The notes: generated by a model not told the origin, from the letters alone. A stretch of DNA of 64,000 nt from UBA1764 sp045616685 (GCA_045616685.1 JAZLHF010000006.1:32957-96956); one strand, 5' to 3'. Shown: positions 54,152-62,484, numbered from the stretch's first letter. Numbers and translations: made by a program.

Positions 54152-55132
54152 CTATTTTAATGAATCTAAATACTTAATAGTATCAAGATAATCTTTTTCA
54201 ACATTACTTAAAGTCTTTGCCTTATACTTCTTATACTCCTGTTCTGCTTTTTCCATCGCCTCTTTATGAGATATAGATCCATTTCCAGTTAATAATTGTT
54301 CGCCTGTAGATGTTAAAATATTATCGAGATGATTTGACCAATCCTTCATAGTCATAATCTGTTTATGCTCTGCCCGTCTTTCTGCAAAATCAAGATATCC
54401 GGATACAAGTTGCCCCATTTCTTTTAGTTCTTTTTCATTAAGATAGTTTTTTGCAATTTTTACGTCTTCAAGTGTTGGTTGCTTTCCTACAAAAGTAGTT
54501 AAGCCCATAAACTCTTCTTCTGCATCTGCGCGATTATAAATAATTTCTGCTGCCGTTTCACCAGAAACTGCATAATGAATCTTGTTTTGGACTTTCTTAA
54601 AAAACTCAACGGATTCTTTTGTTTTTGGATCATAGTCAATACTTGTCGCATAAATTTCAAGGACTTGTCTATAGAATACTTTCTCTGAAGAACGAATATC
54701 GCGAATGCGATCAATCAATTCTTTCCAATAGCCACCGCCACCAAGGCTCTTTAATCGCTCGTCATCTAATACAAATCCTTTTTTTAAGTATTCTTTTATT
54801 AAATTACTTGCCCAAATACGAAATTGCACACCTCTTTGAGATTTTACGCGATATCCAACAGAGATAATTACATCCAAATTATAATATTCAATTTGTCTTT
54901 CTACATTCCTTGTGCCCTCGATTTGAACAGTTGCAAAATTTGCAACTGTTGACTCTTTAATAAGTTCCCCTTCATCATATATGTTCTTTATATGCCTTGA
55001 AATTGTTGATTTATCTCTCTGAAACAATTCACTCATTTGATCTAATGATAACCATACGGTTTCTTTATCAAACGTAGTTTCCACTTTAGTCAATCCATCT
55101 TTAGTTGTATAAATAATAATATTTGTATCCAC
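54152..55132 (-). CDS. RhuM family protein
   Basis: 326 residues from a GTG at 55132 (GGAGG 5 bases upstream); the frame is open further up but lacks a better start. IIIYTTKDGLTKVETTFDKE, TVWLSLDQMSELFQRDKSTI, SRHIKNIYDEGEL and YYNLDVIISVGYRVKSQRGV are RhuM signatures. The central part (GGGGYWKELIDRIRDIRSSE) and C-terminal helices are intact. RhuM proteins occur on pathogenicity islands and near restriction systems; the role is unclear, and the DNA-binding-like N-terminus suggests regulation. A palindrome related to the 28-base one sits just upstream. A 39-base piece of this gene recurs at 57313-57351. Confidence 0.88.
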   Translation of the reverse strand: MDTNIIIYTTKDGLTKVETTFDKETVWLSLDQMSELFQRDKSTISRHIKNIYDEGELIKESTVANFATVQIEGTRNVERQIEYYNLDVIISVGYRVKSQRGVQFRIWASNLIKEYLKKGFVLDDERLKSLGGGGYWKELIDRIRDIRSSEKVFYRQVLEIYATSIDYDPKTKESVEFFKKVQNKIHYAVSGETAAEIIYNRADAEEEFMGLTTFVGKQPTLEDVKIAKNYLNEKELKEMGQLVSGYLDFAERRAEHKQIMTMKDWSNHLDNILTSTGEQLLTGNGSISHKEAMEKAEQEYKKYKAKTLSNVEKDYLDTIKYLDSLK

Positions 55133-55148
55133 AAGAACCTCCAAATTT

Positions 55149-55172
55149 AAACGCATCGAATTCGAAACGTTT
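55149..55172. promoter_or_regulatory. Imperfect palindrome with core TCGAATTCGA upstream of the RhuM gene
   Basis: AAACG..TCGAATTCGA..CGTTT (24 bases, four mismatched positions) lies 16 bases before the RhuM start, the same spacing as the palindromes at 54076 and 57254. Confidence 0.6.
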
Positions 55173-55246
55173 AAGAACATATGTTTATGCCATTTTATCA
55201 TAGCGCCCAAAGGTCTGCAATGATAAAACTTTTCATTGATATTTAT

Positions 55247-55281
55247 CAAAAATCCAAGCAGCCTCATTTTGAAGCTGCTTG
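55247..55281 (-). terminator. Intrinsic terminator of the 55332-56363 lipoprotein gene
   Basis: CAAGCAGC / GCTGCTTG with an 11-base loop, followed by GATTTTTG on the minus strand. Confidence 0.82.
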
Positions 55282-55331
55282 ATGTCGTTCTATATGCAAT
55301 CAGTTAAGTGGAGATTTAAAATTGCATATCG

Positions 55332-56363
55332 TTACCATTTGTAAAAATCAATTCCCCAGAAGTATTCTCCACATCCCCTGTAATTAATTATCATTCCGGA
55401 GATTTTTAATGGCATACCTTCATGTACTAATTCTTCAATTTTATAACCACTATCTTCTATCGTATAATTCTTTTCATCAAAAAAATATACTTCGTTGAGT
55501 GTTACATTTTTTTCTTCACTGGAATCATAAAAAGTATATGGTTCATTTAGTTCAAATATATATCTGCCATCCTTAATTGCAACAATGCCCTCCAATGTAT
55601 GCACTTCTGGATTATCTAAACTTGCAAAGTATGGAATTTCTTCATATACTTCAGGTTCTCCGTTAAAGTGAATTCTTTCTTCAGAATAACTATTAAATAG
55701 AATTGTTAATTGTTCATATTGCCAATTCTCAAGGTTACTTTGATTAAATGGATCAACTCCATTCCCTGTATATTTCTTAACTATGTCATATCTAGGGAAA
55801 ATATCTATATCATCAAATTCTTGAGCAGCAAATTTATTATATGTATACCTATCCCCATATTCGTCATCTTGCATGTTTGTTTTGTATTCAAAGGAATAAT
55901 AGGTATAATCGAAATTAACTCCAACCTTTTTATCATTTCCAGCATTATTATCTTTGGCAATACAATTGCTAAAGATTGATATTCTAATTCCTGTATCAAA
56001 AGGAGAATACTCATACCATGCAGTTTCTTCCATCAATGCTACTAAATAGCCAATATCTTCCGGCAATAAATCTTTTAAAGAATAATAACTAATTGAAAAC
56101 TGTTCCTCAGTAAATGTTGAAACACCTTTTATTGGAGAATTAGAGACTACATTAATTTTATCATTCTTCTCGTCATATATTTGCTTGTAGTCTAGTTCTA
56201 CTAATTTACTTGTAAAATCCTCTGTAAAGGATTTGTCAATGTCAGAAGACGGTTGAACATCATCCAATGAAGATTTTGGCTTTTCCCCACAACCGCCACA
56301 TAGAAATACCATCACAGCAATTATGGCTGATATTGTAATAATTTTAAATACATTACATTTCAT
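55332..56363 (-). CDS. Lipoprotein of unknown function
   Basis: 343 residues. The signal MKCNVFKIITISAIIAVMVF ends in the lipobox LCGGC (Cys near 25). The mature protein is rich in Asp, Glu, Tyr and Phe. WYEYSPFDTGIRISIFSNC and LNEPYTFYDSSEEKNVTLNE look like repeated beta strands, but no family is recognised. Base composition is more AT-rich than the housekeeping genes, as in the rest of this patch. Confidence 0.75.
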   Translation of the reverse strand: MKCNVFKIITISAIIAVMVFLCGGCGEKPKSSLDDVQPSSDIDKSFTEDFTSKLVELDYKQIYDEKNDKINVVSNSPIKGVSTFTEEQFSISYYSLKDLLPEDIGYLVALMEETAWYEYSPFDTGIRISIFSNCIAKDNNAGNDKKVGVNFDYTYYSFEYKTNMQDDEYGDRYTYNKFAAQEFDDIDIFPRYDIVKKYTGNGVDPFNQSNLENWQYEQLTILFNSYSEERIHFNGEPEVYEEIPYFASLDNPEVHTLEGIVAIKDGRYIFELNEPYTFYDSSEEKNVTLNEVYFFDEKNYTIEDSGYKIEELVHEGMPLKISGMIINYRGCGEYFWGIDFYKW

Positions 56364-56404
56364 TATTAATCCCTTTTTCCAATACTACAACTTATACTTT
56401 TAGA

Positions 56405-56866
56405 CTATTGAATCCCGTTTGACAAAAGCACAACCGTCTCAACGCCTTCATTTTTGTCCAAACATAAACTGATATCTTCAGTAATAATTGGCAGTCTGAA
56501 AGTAATTGACTTAAGCCATTGCCCATTTGGTTGACGCTCATCATATATTTCAACTTTCTCAATCAGTTCTTGAACAAGTTGCCTGCGTTCACTCTCATTC
56601 ATCAATGCATAGAGCTTATCAAATGACATTAGCACTTTATAGATATTATCAGCCGTCATTTTATCAGCTTCAATTACAAGCTTTTTCGCTCTGGCATCAA
56701 TTAGATTGTTTTCATTAATATCAATTTTATCATATATTGCACTTATACGGCTTTCAAAATCAGCCTTCATTCTATTTTTCTGAGCATCAAGAGAATAGCC
56801 TTCTATCTGCATTGCAGTAGAAACACGAGTGTATGTATATACTTTTATTTTAGATTGCGGTGTCAT
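56405..56866 (-). pseudogene. Internally deleted large serine recombinase
   Basis: A 153-codon open frame joins the start of a resolvase domain (VYTYTRVSTAMQIEGYSLDA, with the catalytic Ser) directly to the coiled coil and tail of a recombinase (MNESERRQLVQELIEKVEIY, then VETVVLLSNG). The catalytic Arg residues, the recombinase DNA-binding domain and the zinc ribbon are missing, probably 300 or more residues. The join, near residue 35 (KNRMKADFESRI), keeps the frame. It cannot recombine DNA alone and marks an old mobile element. Confidence 0.85.
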
Positions 56867-56899
56867 TTAAAACAATCTGATAGAAAATTATTCCCAAAA

Positions 56900-57241
56900 C
56901 TACTTATTAGTTAACAACTGTGGTTCTTCCTGTTTAATGAGCTCTATCAAATCTGCCCACTCTTCACGACTTATATCTGCAAATAATTGTGAATAGTTTG
57001 TCTTTTCCGATATATATTTCTCTGCTATTGCATACGAATCACTGCATTCGACATTACCTATATTAGATCCAAACCAATTATCATATTCACTGTATATTAC
57101 AGGATCCGCAGATTTTCTATCTTCAAACACATATGGGTTTGCCTTATCTAAAAATGATGCTAATTCTGTATTGCCTGTTTCATCCGCCAAACAATCTAAT
57201 GCGCGATATATTGAAATGAAAATAATTCGTTTATCCATCAT
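56900..57241 (-). CDS. Hypothetical protein, 112-113 residues (full copy)
   Basis: MMDKRIIFISIYRALDCLAD opens a small acidic protein ending LIELIKQEEPQLLTNK. Two ATG codons are possible; the second (57238) has better spacing to AAGGAAG. Its start overlaps the TGA of the chimeric small frame at 57238-57408. The first third is duplicated as a truncated copy at 53926-54060. The family is not recognised. Trp and Tyr content suggests a folded domain. Confidence 0.7.
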   Translation of the reverse strand: MMDKRIIFISIYRALDCLADETGNTELASFLDKANPYVFEDRKSADPVIYSEYDNWFGSNIGNVECSDSYAIAEKYISEKTNYSQLFADISREEWADLIELIKQEEPQLLTNK

Positions 57242-57300
57242 TTCTTCCTTTTATTAATTGCCTCGAATTCGAGGCAATTAAAGTTTTCGTATTCTAACCG
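57133..57300. repeat. 168-bp direct repeat, copy 2
   Basis: Direct copy of 53955-54122 with three differences by eye. It covers the 5' part of the 56900-57241 gene, its leader and the palindrome. Confidence 0.92.
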
Positions 57301-57408
57301 ACTTAAATTGCACATAGTCATAATCTGTTTACGCTCTGCCTGTCTTTCTGCTTTAAGGTCTTCATATGTCGAACTAATAAAAATAGAAAACTTGCGACTG
57401 AATGCCAT
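57238..57408 (-). pseudogene. Chimeric small frame: DUF4062 start fused to a RhuM fragment
   Basis: 56 codons from the ATG at 57408 (GAGGGG upstream). Residues 1-20 (MAFSRKFSIFISSTYEDLKA) match the start of DUF4062 proteins. Residues 21-32 (ERQAERKQIMTM) match the RhuM segment ERRAEHKQIMTM, with 39 bases shared with 54347-54385. The rest reads through the palindrome. It is best read as a scar of deletion between two genes, though it could still be translated and coupled to the next gene. Confidence 0.7.
57254..57281. promoter_or_regulatory. 28-base perfect palindrome with core TCGAATTCGA, copy 2
   Basis: Identical to 54076-54103. It ends 16 bases before the second ATG (57238) of the small hypothetical gene. 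Confidence 0.7.
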
Positions 57409-57488
57409 ATTAATATCCCCTCATACTTTTTTCTTTTCACAATATGTTTATTTAGGAAACAGATTTATCATAGTAAATGTACTGATTA

Positions 57489-58718
57489 TTAAAATGCCTC
57501 ATGTTGCCCCATAAACTCCATTAAATTTCTGTGCAATATACCATTGCGTTTCTGGAGCAAGAAATCTGTTGTAAGTACATATTTCTTATAATTATCATTA
57601 ATAGCTTCCAGGGAACGATATTCTCTATCCTCAGTATCTCTGCTTTGTAAAATAGTATAAGCAACCTGTACATAAGAATAGTCAGAATTTGTATCACGAA
57701 GAATAAAGTCGCATTCCAACTTTCCAATCCGTCCAACACTAACTGCATAATTCATCCCCTTTGCATAAATGTAAACTATATTCTCTAATGTTGGTCCATA
57801 ATTGATTCTCTCATCTGTATTGCGTACATAATAAAAACTTAAATCTGCAAGATAATACTTCTTTTCTCCAGATAAAGATTTTTTTGATTTCATATCAAAA
57901 CGCTGACATTCATAAAGAATTTTTGCATCAACCAATATCTGAATATATCTGCTTACAGTTGCTCTTCCTATTAGAGTCCCATTTTTCCTAAGAGCATCAT
58001 GTAAGCTATTGATACTGGTCGTGGCGCCAAAATTATTAATTACATAGTTAGTTACTGTTTTAAAAGAATCAGTATCCTTTATTTTAACACGTCTCTTAAT
58101 ATCCTTCTTAAAGATTTCATCAATAATTCCATTTACATAATCATGCTTTGCGACTGGATCATCTATAAGCACTGCTCGTGGAAATCCACCTTCCCTAATA
58201 TATTTTGATAACTCAACTTCTGCATTTGAATCTATAGTTTTCCCATAGAATTTTTTCATATCCAAATATTCATCAAAGCTTAAAGGATACATTTCAAATT
58301 CCAAATATCTTCCAGTAAGCTTTGTAACAAGTTCTCCGCTTAAAAGATATGAATTTGATCCAGTAATAAAAATGGAATACTCCCCTTCAGCACGAAAACC
58401 GTTTATTATTTCTTCAAAACCTGCAACGTTTTGTATTTCATCAATGAAAAGGTATTTCATTCCTGATACCTGAGTCTTGCTTTCAATAAGATAATCGAGT
58501 TGATCTGCAGTTTTTATTGAACGATATCCTCTCCTGTCAAGATCGATGTAAATAATATTTTGTTCACTTATTCCTTGTACAAGAAGCTCTTTGGAAATTG
58601 TTTCCATCAAGCTTGATTTACCACATCTTCTTACCCCTGTAATAACTTTTATAATGTCGTCATTATGGTAAAAAGGTCTTATTTTTTTCAAGTATTTTTC
58701 ACGCTTAAATAATTCCAC
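57489..58718 (-). CDS. AAA ATPase with DUF4143 domain
   Basis: 409 residues from a GTG at 58718 (AAGGAG 8 bases upstream). VITGVRRCGKSSLMETISKE is Walker A, YLFIDEIQNVAGFEEIINGF Walker B, and FITGSNSYLLSGELVTKLTG the sensor segment of the AAA_14 family. The C-terminal DUF4143 part contains YYLADLSFYYVRN and KLECDFILRD...YVQVAY, a strand pattern like PD-(D/E)xK nucleases but with the Lys position occupied by Val/Ala. The function is unknown and such genes are often horizontally acquired. A strong promoter with an inverted repeat precedes it. Confidence 0.9.
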   Translation of the reverse strand: MELFKREKYLKKIRPFYHNDDIIKVITGVRRCGKSSLMETISKELLVQGISEQNIIYIDLDRRGYRSIKTADQLDYLIESKTQVSGMKYLFIDEIQNVAGFEEIINGFRAEGEYSIFITGSNSYLLSGELVTKLTGRYLEFEMYPLSFDEYLDMKKFYGKTIDSNAEVELSKYIREGGFPRAVLIDDPVAKHDYVNGIIDEIFKKDIKRRVKIKDTDSFKTVTNYVINNFGATTSINSLHDALRKNGTLIGRATVSRYIQILVDAKILYECQRFDMKSKKSLSGEKKYYLADLSFYYVRNTDERINYGPTLENIVYIYAKGMNYAVSVGRIGKLECDFILRDTNSDYSYVQVAYTILQSRDTEDREYRSLEAINDNYKKYVLTTDFLLQKRNGILHRNLMEFMGQHEAF

Positions 58719-58760
58719 CGCTTAATCTCCTTATCAAAGTGCCCATATACTAATGAGATT

Positions 58761-58789
58761 ATTATACTTTGTAGGCCTAATATCTTCAA
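58761..58789 (-). promoter_or_regulatory. Promoter of the DUF4143 ATPase gene
   Basis: TTGAAG (58784-58789), 17 bases, TATAAT (58761-58766) on the minus strand. Confidence 0.72.
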
Positions 58790-58836
58790 GTTATTGTTAC
58801 AGAAATTAAAAAAAGATAAACAATTGTAACAATAAC
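58790..58836. repeat. Inverted repeat GTTATTGTTACA / TGTAACAATAAC
   Basis: Perfect 12-base arms (58790-58801 and 58825-58836) with a 23-base A-rich spacer, touching the -35 box of the ATPase promoter. It is a possible operator. Confidence 0.7.
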
Positions 58837-58948
58837 TCAAAAAATGATACTAACAAGCGTTCATTACAGGTTTCATTACACACTCATAAGAATACTGTCT
58901 TGAATAAGTTCAAAGTAAGCTTCAAATAAACTTCAATCTTAATTCAAT

Positions 58949-58983
58949 TAAAAATCCCACAGGCTGATATCTGTAGGATTTTA
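58949..58983 (-). terminator. Intrinsic terminator of the RNA methyltransferase gene
   Basis: AAAATCC-ACAG / CTGT-GGATTTT with an 8-base loop and a T-rich tail on the minus strand, just past the stop at 58990. Confidence 0.75.
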
Positions 58984-58989
58984 ATATTT

Positions 58990-60375
58990 TCAAATAATCT
59001 TAAAGTATTTCAAAGCATCCACAATAGCCTTCTCTTTGTCCTCAGGACAGTTTGGTTGCCTCGAACATTCTGATTTAGGCTTATTGTAATTTACACGCTC
59101 CTTTATGCCATACTTGTCTTTTATCTGAGCAATGTTTAAATTGCTTACCTTTAGGCCTGTGTGCTTCAGTACATATTCCTTAATCTCGTCATATGTTGCC
59201 TTACTCTCTGCACTTGTTAAATCAAGGTCTTTAGTATCAATAGTAATGTTTACATAGTGGTTGACATGTAGTTTGGACAAAAGTGCCACCGTCTCCACGT
59301 GTGCCGTATGCGGAAACATATCAACCGGCGTTGCTTCAACAAATTTATATTTTGTGAATCTCGCAATGTCACGAGCCAAGGTTGAAGGGTTGCATGAAAT
59401 ATAAACAATCCTATCTGCCCCAATCTCTTCTACTGTTTTAATCAGCGACTCTTTACAGCCGCTGCGAGGCGGATCAAGAATTATGATATCTGCATTTACG
59501 CCCTGCAATTTTTCAGATACTGCAGTTTCTGCCTTACCACAAATAAACGTTGCATTAACAATACCATTAAGTACTGCATTGCGATTCGCAAGCAAAACCG
59601 CAGACTTTACAGATTCCACTCCTATAACACGTTTACAATGCGATGCCATACTTAAACCTATGCTGCCACATCCGCAATATAAATCAAGAACAGTATCCTC
59701 TTCGCAAGGATTAGCATACTTTTGTGCAATGCTATACAATTTGCTCGTCTGGCTTGGATTAACCTGGTAAAAACTAAATGGATCAACCTCTACAGCAAGC
59801 CTTCCCATATCAGTTTCAATATAATCGTGAATAATATTTTCTCCATCATAAAGAAGTACATAACCGCTGTTTTGGATTGTGTAAGCCATGTACTCGCCCG
59901 TTTGAGTTGTGCGAATAATTAGATCTTCTGCATTTTTCCTTGGATTATCCTTAAATTCAGCAACAAGCTTTTTTGTTAAATCATCTTGTATCGGACAATC
60001 AATGCAATCCAAATTACAATACGGAAGCTGCGCCCCAATTTTAAATTCGCACTTATTTCTATATGCAAAAGGATTAGACATTCCAACGATTGGATTAATC
60101 TTTGGTTTTTCAAGCTTTGCAATACGCTCCAAGCAATCTCGAACATGTTTTTCTTTCCAAGCAAGCTGTTTATTATATGGGTAACGCAAAAGTGGGCAGC
60201 CGCCACATTCAGGTCTATCGCCTATACGTCTACCCTTCGCAAACTTCCCTTTATCTTCAGTTATCTCAATCTCCACAGATTCACCTGGAAGTGAGTGAGG
60301 AACAAAAACAATCTTGCCATCAATTTTGCCGATTCCCTCACCCTCCGAAGAGATATCAAAAATATCAACAATCAT
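58990..60375 (-). CDS. rlmD: 23S rRNA (uracil-5)-methyltransferase RumA/RlmCD type with extra C-terminal tail
   Basis: 461 residues from the ATG at 60375. N-terminal TRAM domain (GEGIGKIDGKIVFVPHSLPG); iron-sulfur Cys in CGGCPLLRYPY and further on; SAM motif VLDLYCGCGSIGLSMA; DPPRSG; and the catalytic loop ISCNPSTLARD. After the usual end at HVETVALLSKL about 95 more residues follow (DLDLTSAESKATYDEIKEYV to KPKSECSRQPNCPEDKEKAI), a separate tail seen in clostridial relatives. It methylates U747 and/or U1939 of 23S rRNA. No ribosome site is visible; a TATAAT box 6 bases upstream hints at a leaderless transcript. Confidence 0.93.
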   Translation of the reverse strand: MIVDIFDISSEGEGIGKIDGKIVFVPHSLPGESVEIEITEDKGKFAKGRRIGDRPECGGCPLLRYPYNKQLAWKEKHVRDCLERIAKLEKPKINPIVGMSNPFAYRNKCEFKIGAQLPYCNLDCIDCPIQDDLTKKLVAEFKDNPRKNAEDLIIRTTQTGEYMAYTIQNSGYVLLYDGENIIHDYIETDMGRLAVEVDPFSFYQVNPSQTSKLYSIAQKYANPCEEDTVLDLYCGCGSIGLSMASHCKRVIGVESVKSAVLLANRNAVLNGIVNATFICGKAETAVSEKLQGVNADIIILDPPRSGCKESLIKTVEEIGADRIVYISCNPSTLARDIARFTKYKFVEATPVDMFPHTAHVETVALLSKLHVNHYVNITIDTKDLDLTSAESKATYDEIKEYVLKHTGLKVSNLNIAQIKDKYGIKERVNYNKPKSECSRQPNCPEDKEKAIVDALKYFKII

Positions 60376-60394
60376 AATATCATTATACAACAAA

Positions 60395-60515
60395 ACCCCT
60401 GCACATAGTGATGCGAGTGGACACTAAGGGCGTCCCGCAGGCCGCACGAAGGGCGAGCTTGCGAGCCCTGAGCAGGGCGAAACGGTGTCTGTGAATGTTG
60501 CCAAGCATAGGGGCT
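60395..60515 (-). ncRNA. GC-rich foldable intergenic element, possible structured RNA or repeat
   Basis: This roughly 120-base gap is much richer in G+C than its surroundings and is built of nested inverted repeats: outer CCCCT/AGGGG (60396-60400 with 60509-60513), inner GACAC/GTGTC (60420-60424 with 60485-60489), and a hairpin GCCCTGAGCAGGGC (60465-60478) beside a GGGC...GCCC hairpin (60451-60468). On the minus strand the outer stem is followed by TTTTGTT, as in a terminator. The strand and identity are not known; it is not tRNA, SRP RNA or RNase P. Confidence 0.42.
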
Positions 60516-60525
60516 ATTAACTTGT

Positions 60526-62427
60526 TTATTTTTTACCCGTCCTTGGGTTTTCGTACATTGAGTAATCTCTACCCGAACGCTTACGCTCAAGCTCCCCTAA
60601 AATCTTTTTACGGAGCCTGATATCAGACGGCGTAATCTCTACGAGCTCATCATCATTAATCCACTCAAGTGCCTCTTCAAGTGAGAAAATTCTTGGAGGC
60701 GTAAGAAGGACCTTATCATCAGTACCAGCTGCACGCATGTTAGATACATGCTTTGCCTTTGCTGGATTAACAACCATATCATCACTGCGGCTGTTTTGTC
60801 CGACAATCATCCCCTCATAAACCTTAGTCTGTGGCCCAATAAACATCTGTGCACGCTCCTGAATATTATTAAGAGCATACGGAGTTGCGACTCCGGCCTC
60901 TTGAGCAATAATTGCGCCAAAGCTTCTCTGTGGAATGTCGCCCTTAAAATCTTCATAGCCGATAAATTTTTGAACCATAGTTCCTTCGCCATGAGTCTGG
61001 TTAATAAACTGCGATCTATATCCAAGAAGCCCACGAGTTGGAACTGTGTAAACAAGTTTGCTTCTTCCATTCTTGCCATCCATAGAAACCATAGTTCCCT
61101 TACGAAGATTAAGCTCGGAAATAACTCCGCCACTATATTCGTCAGGAACTTCGATAACCACTTCTTCCATAGGTTCCTGCTTGTGACCATTTTCATCACG
61201 TTTGAAAATTACTTCTGGCTTTGAAACGGCGAGTTCGAAACCTTCACGTCTCATATTTTCGATTAAGATAGAAAGATGAAGCTCTCCGCGGCCAGATACC
61301 TTAAAGCTATCTGTACTGTCTGTGTCTTCAACGATAAGCCCAACGTTAACTTCGAGCTCTTTTTGAAGTCTTTCGCGAATATGTCTTGAAGTTATATACT
61401 TCCCTTCTTTCCCAGCGAATGGGGAAGAATTGACCATAAAGTTCATGGACAGCGTAGGCTCGTCAATCTTGATTTCGCTCATTGGGCAAATATTTGCTTC
61501 AGTGCAAATTGTATCGCCAATCGTGATTTCAGGAAGACCTGATACAACTACAATATCGCCAGAGCCTGCCTCAGGAACAGAAACCCTCTTTAATCCCTGA
61601 TATACGAACACCTGATTAATCTTTCCGAGCTTATATGATCCGTCTGGCTTTGCAACCGCAACAGTCTGTCCTTCTTTAATAGTACCGGATGTAATTCTTC
61701 CGACGCCAAGACGACCGATATAATCATCATACGCTAAAGTTGAAACCTGGAACTGAAGAGGATCAGCATCCTTATCTTCATAGCCACCAACCATATCGAT
61801 GATTGTTTCAAACAATGGAGCGATTGAAAGACCATTCTGACCTGCTGCAGCTTTTCTAACTTTACCTTCAGCATTTTCAATTTGAACTCCTTGGCACTCT
61901 GCAGGATCTCTAACTACAATACCCTGTCGAGCAATACCATAAAGGATTGGAAAGTCGAGCTGCTTATCATTTGCATCTAAGTCCATGAAAAGTTCATATA
62001 CTTCGTCAACTACTTCGTCAACACGAGCATCTCTCTTATCAAGTTTATTGATAAGAAGAATTGGATTAAGCCCCTGCTCTAGAGACTTCTTAAGAACAAA
62101 TCTTGTCTGTGGCATTGGACCCTCAGAACTGTCAACAAGTAAAATAACCGTATCAACAGTTTTGATGATACGTTCTACTTCTGAACTGAAATCAGCATGG
62201 CCCGGAGTATCTACAATATTAATTTTATAACCATCGTGCATTACACAGCAGTTTTTTGAATATATAGTAATGCCACGTTCTCTTTCAAGGTCGTTGCTAT
62301 CCATTGTCTGAGCAACCATTTCTTCATTTTCTCTGAAAACGCCTGACTGAGCAAGAAAAGCATCTACTAATGTAGACTTACCCGCATCAACGTGTGCAAT
62401 AACTGCAATGTTAATAATCTTCTTCAT
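60526..62427 (-). CDS. typA: Ribosome-associated GTPase TypA/BipA
   Basis: 633 residues, close to the usual 610. AVIAHVDAGKSTLVDAFL (G1; Asp-Ala is normal), RERGITIYSK (G2), VDTPGHADF (G3), NKLDKRDA (G4), followed by domain II, the EF-G-like domains and the BipA-specific C-terminus (LGYRSQFINQTHGEGTMV). It supports 50S assembly and stress translation. AGAGG precedes the start. The C-terminus extends past the usual end with RKKILGELERKRSGRDYSMY. Confidence 0.97.
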   Translation of the reverse strand: MKKIINIAVIAHVDAGKSTLVDAFLAQSGVFRENEEMVAQTMDSNDLERERGITIYSKNCCVMHDGYKINIVDTPGHADFSSEVERIIKTVDTVILLVDSSEGPMPQTRFVLKKSLEQGLNPILLINKLDKRDARVDEVVDEVYELFMDLDANDKQLDFPILYGIARQGIVVRDPAECQGVQIENAEGKVRKAAAGQNGLSIAPLFETIIDMVGGYEDKDADPLQFQVSTLAYDDYIGRLGVGRITSGTIKEGQTVAVAKPDGSYKLGKINQVFVYQGLKRVSVPEAGSGDIVVVSGLPEITIGDTICTEANICPMSEIKIDEPTLSMNFMVNSSPFAGKEGKYITSRHIRERLQKELEVNVGLIVEDTDSTDSFKVSGRGELHLSILIENMRREGFELAVSKPEVIFKRDENGHKQEPMEEVVIEVPDEYSGGVISELNLRKGTMVSMDGKNGRSKLVYTVPTRGLLGYRSQFINQTHGEGTMVQKFIGYEDFKGDIPQRSFGAIIAQEAGVATPYALNNIQERAQMFIGPQTKVYEGMIVGQNSRSDDMVVNPAKAKHVSNMRAAGTDDKVLLTPPRIFSLEEALEWINDDELVEITPSDIRLRKKILGELERKRSGRDYSMYENPRTGKK

Positions 62428-62484
62428 AATAAATTACCTCTAAAAACCTTAATATTCTATCATAAAATATGGTAAAATTATCAC

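Noticed and set aside
54076..57281. CRISPR-like repeats
   Set aside because: Only three widely spaced palindromes tied to gene starts; no regular repeat-spacer pattern and no cas genes.
53955..57300. Composite transposon with the 168-bp repeats as insertion sequences
   Set aside because: The repeats carry part of a host-like gene and no transposase or terminal inverted repeats; duplication explains them better.
60372..60590. 72-codon minus-strand frame across the GC-rich gap
   Set aside because: It overlaps the typA end in another frame and its sequence is a by-product of the repeated GC-rich dyads.
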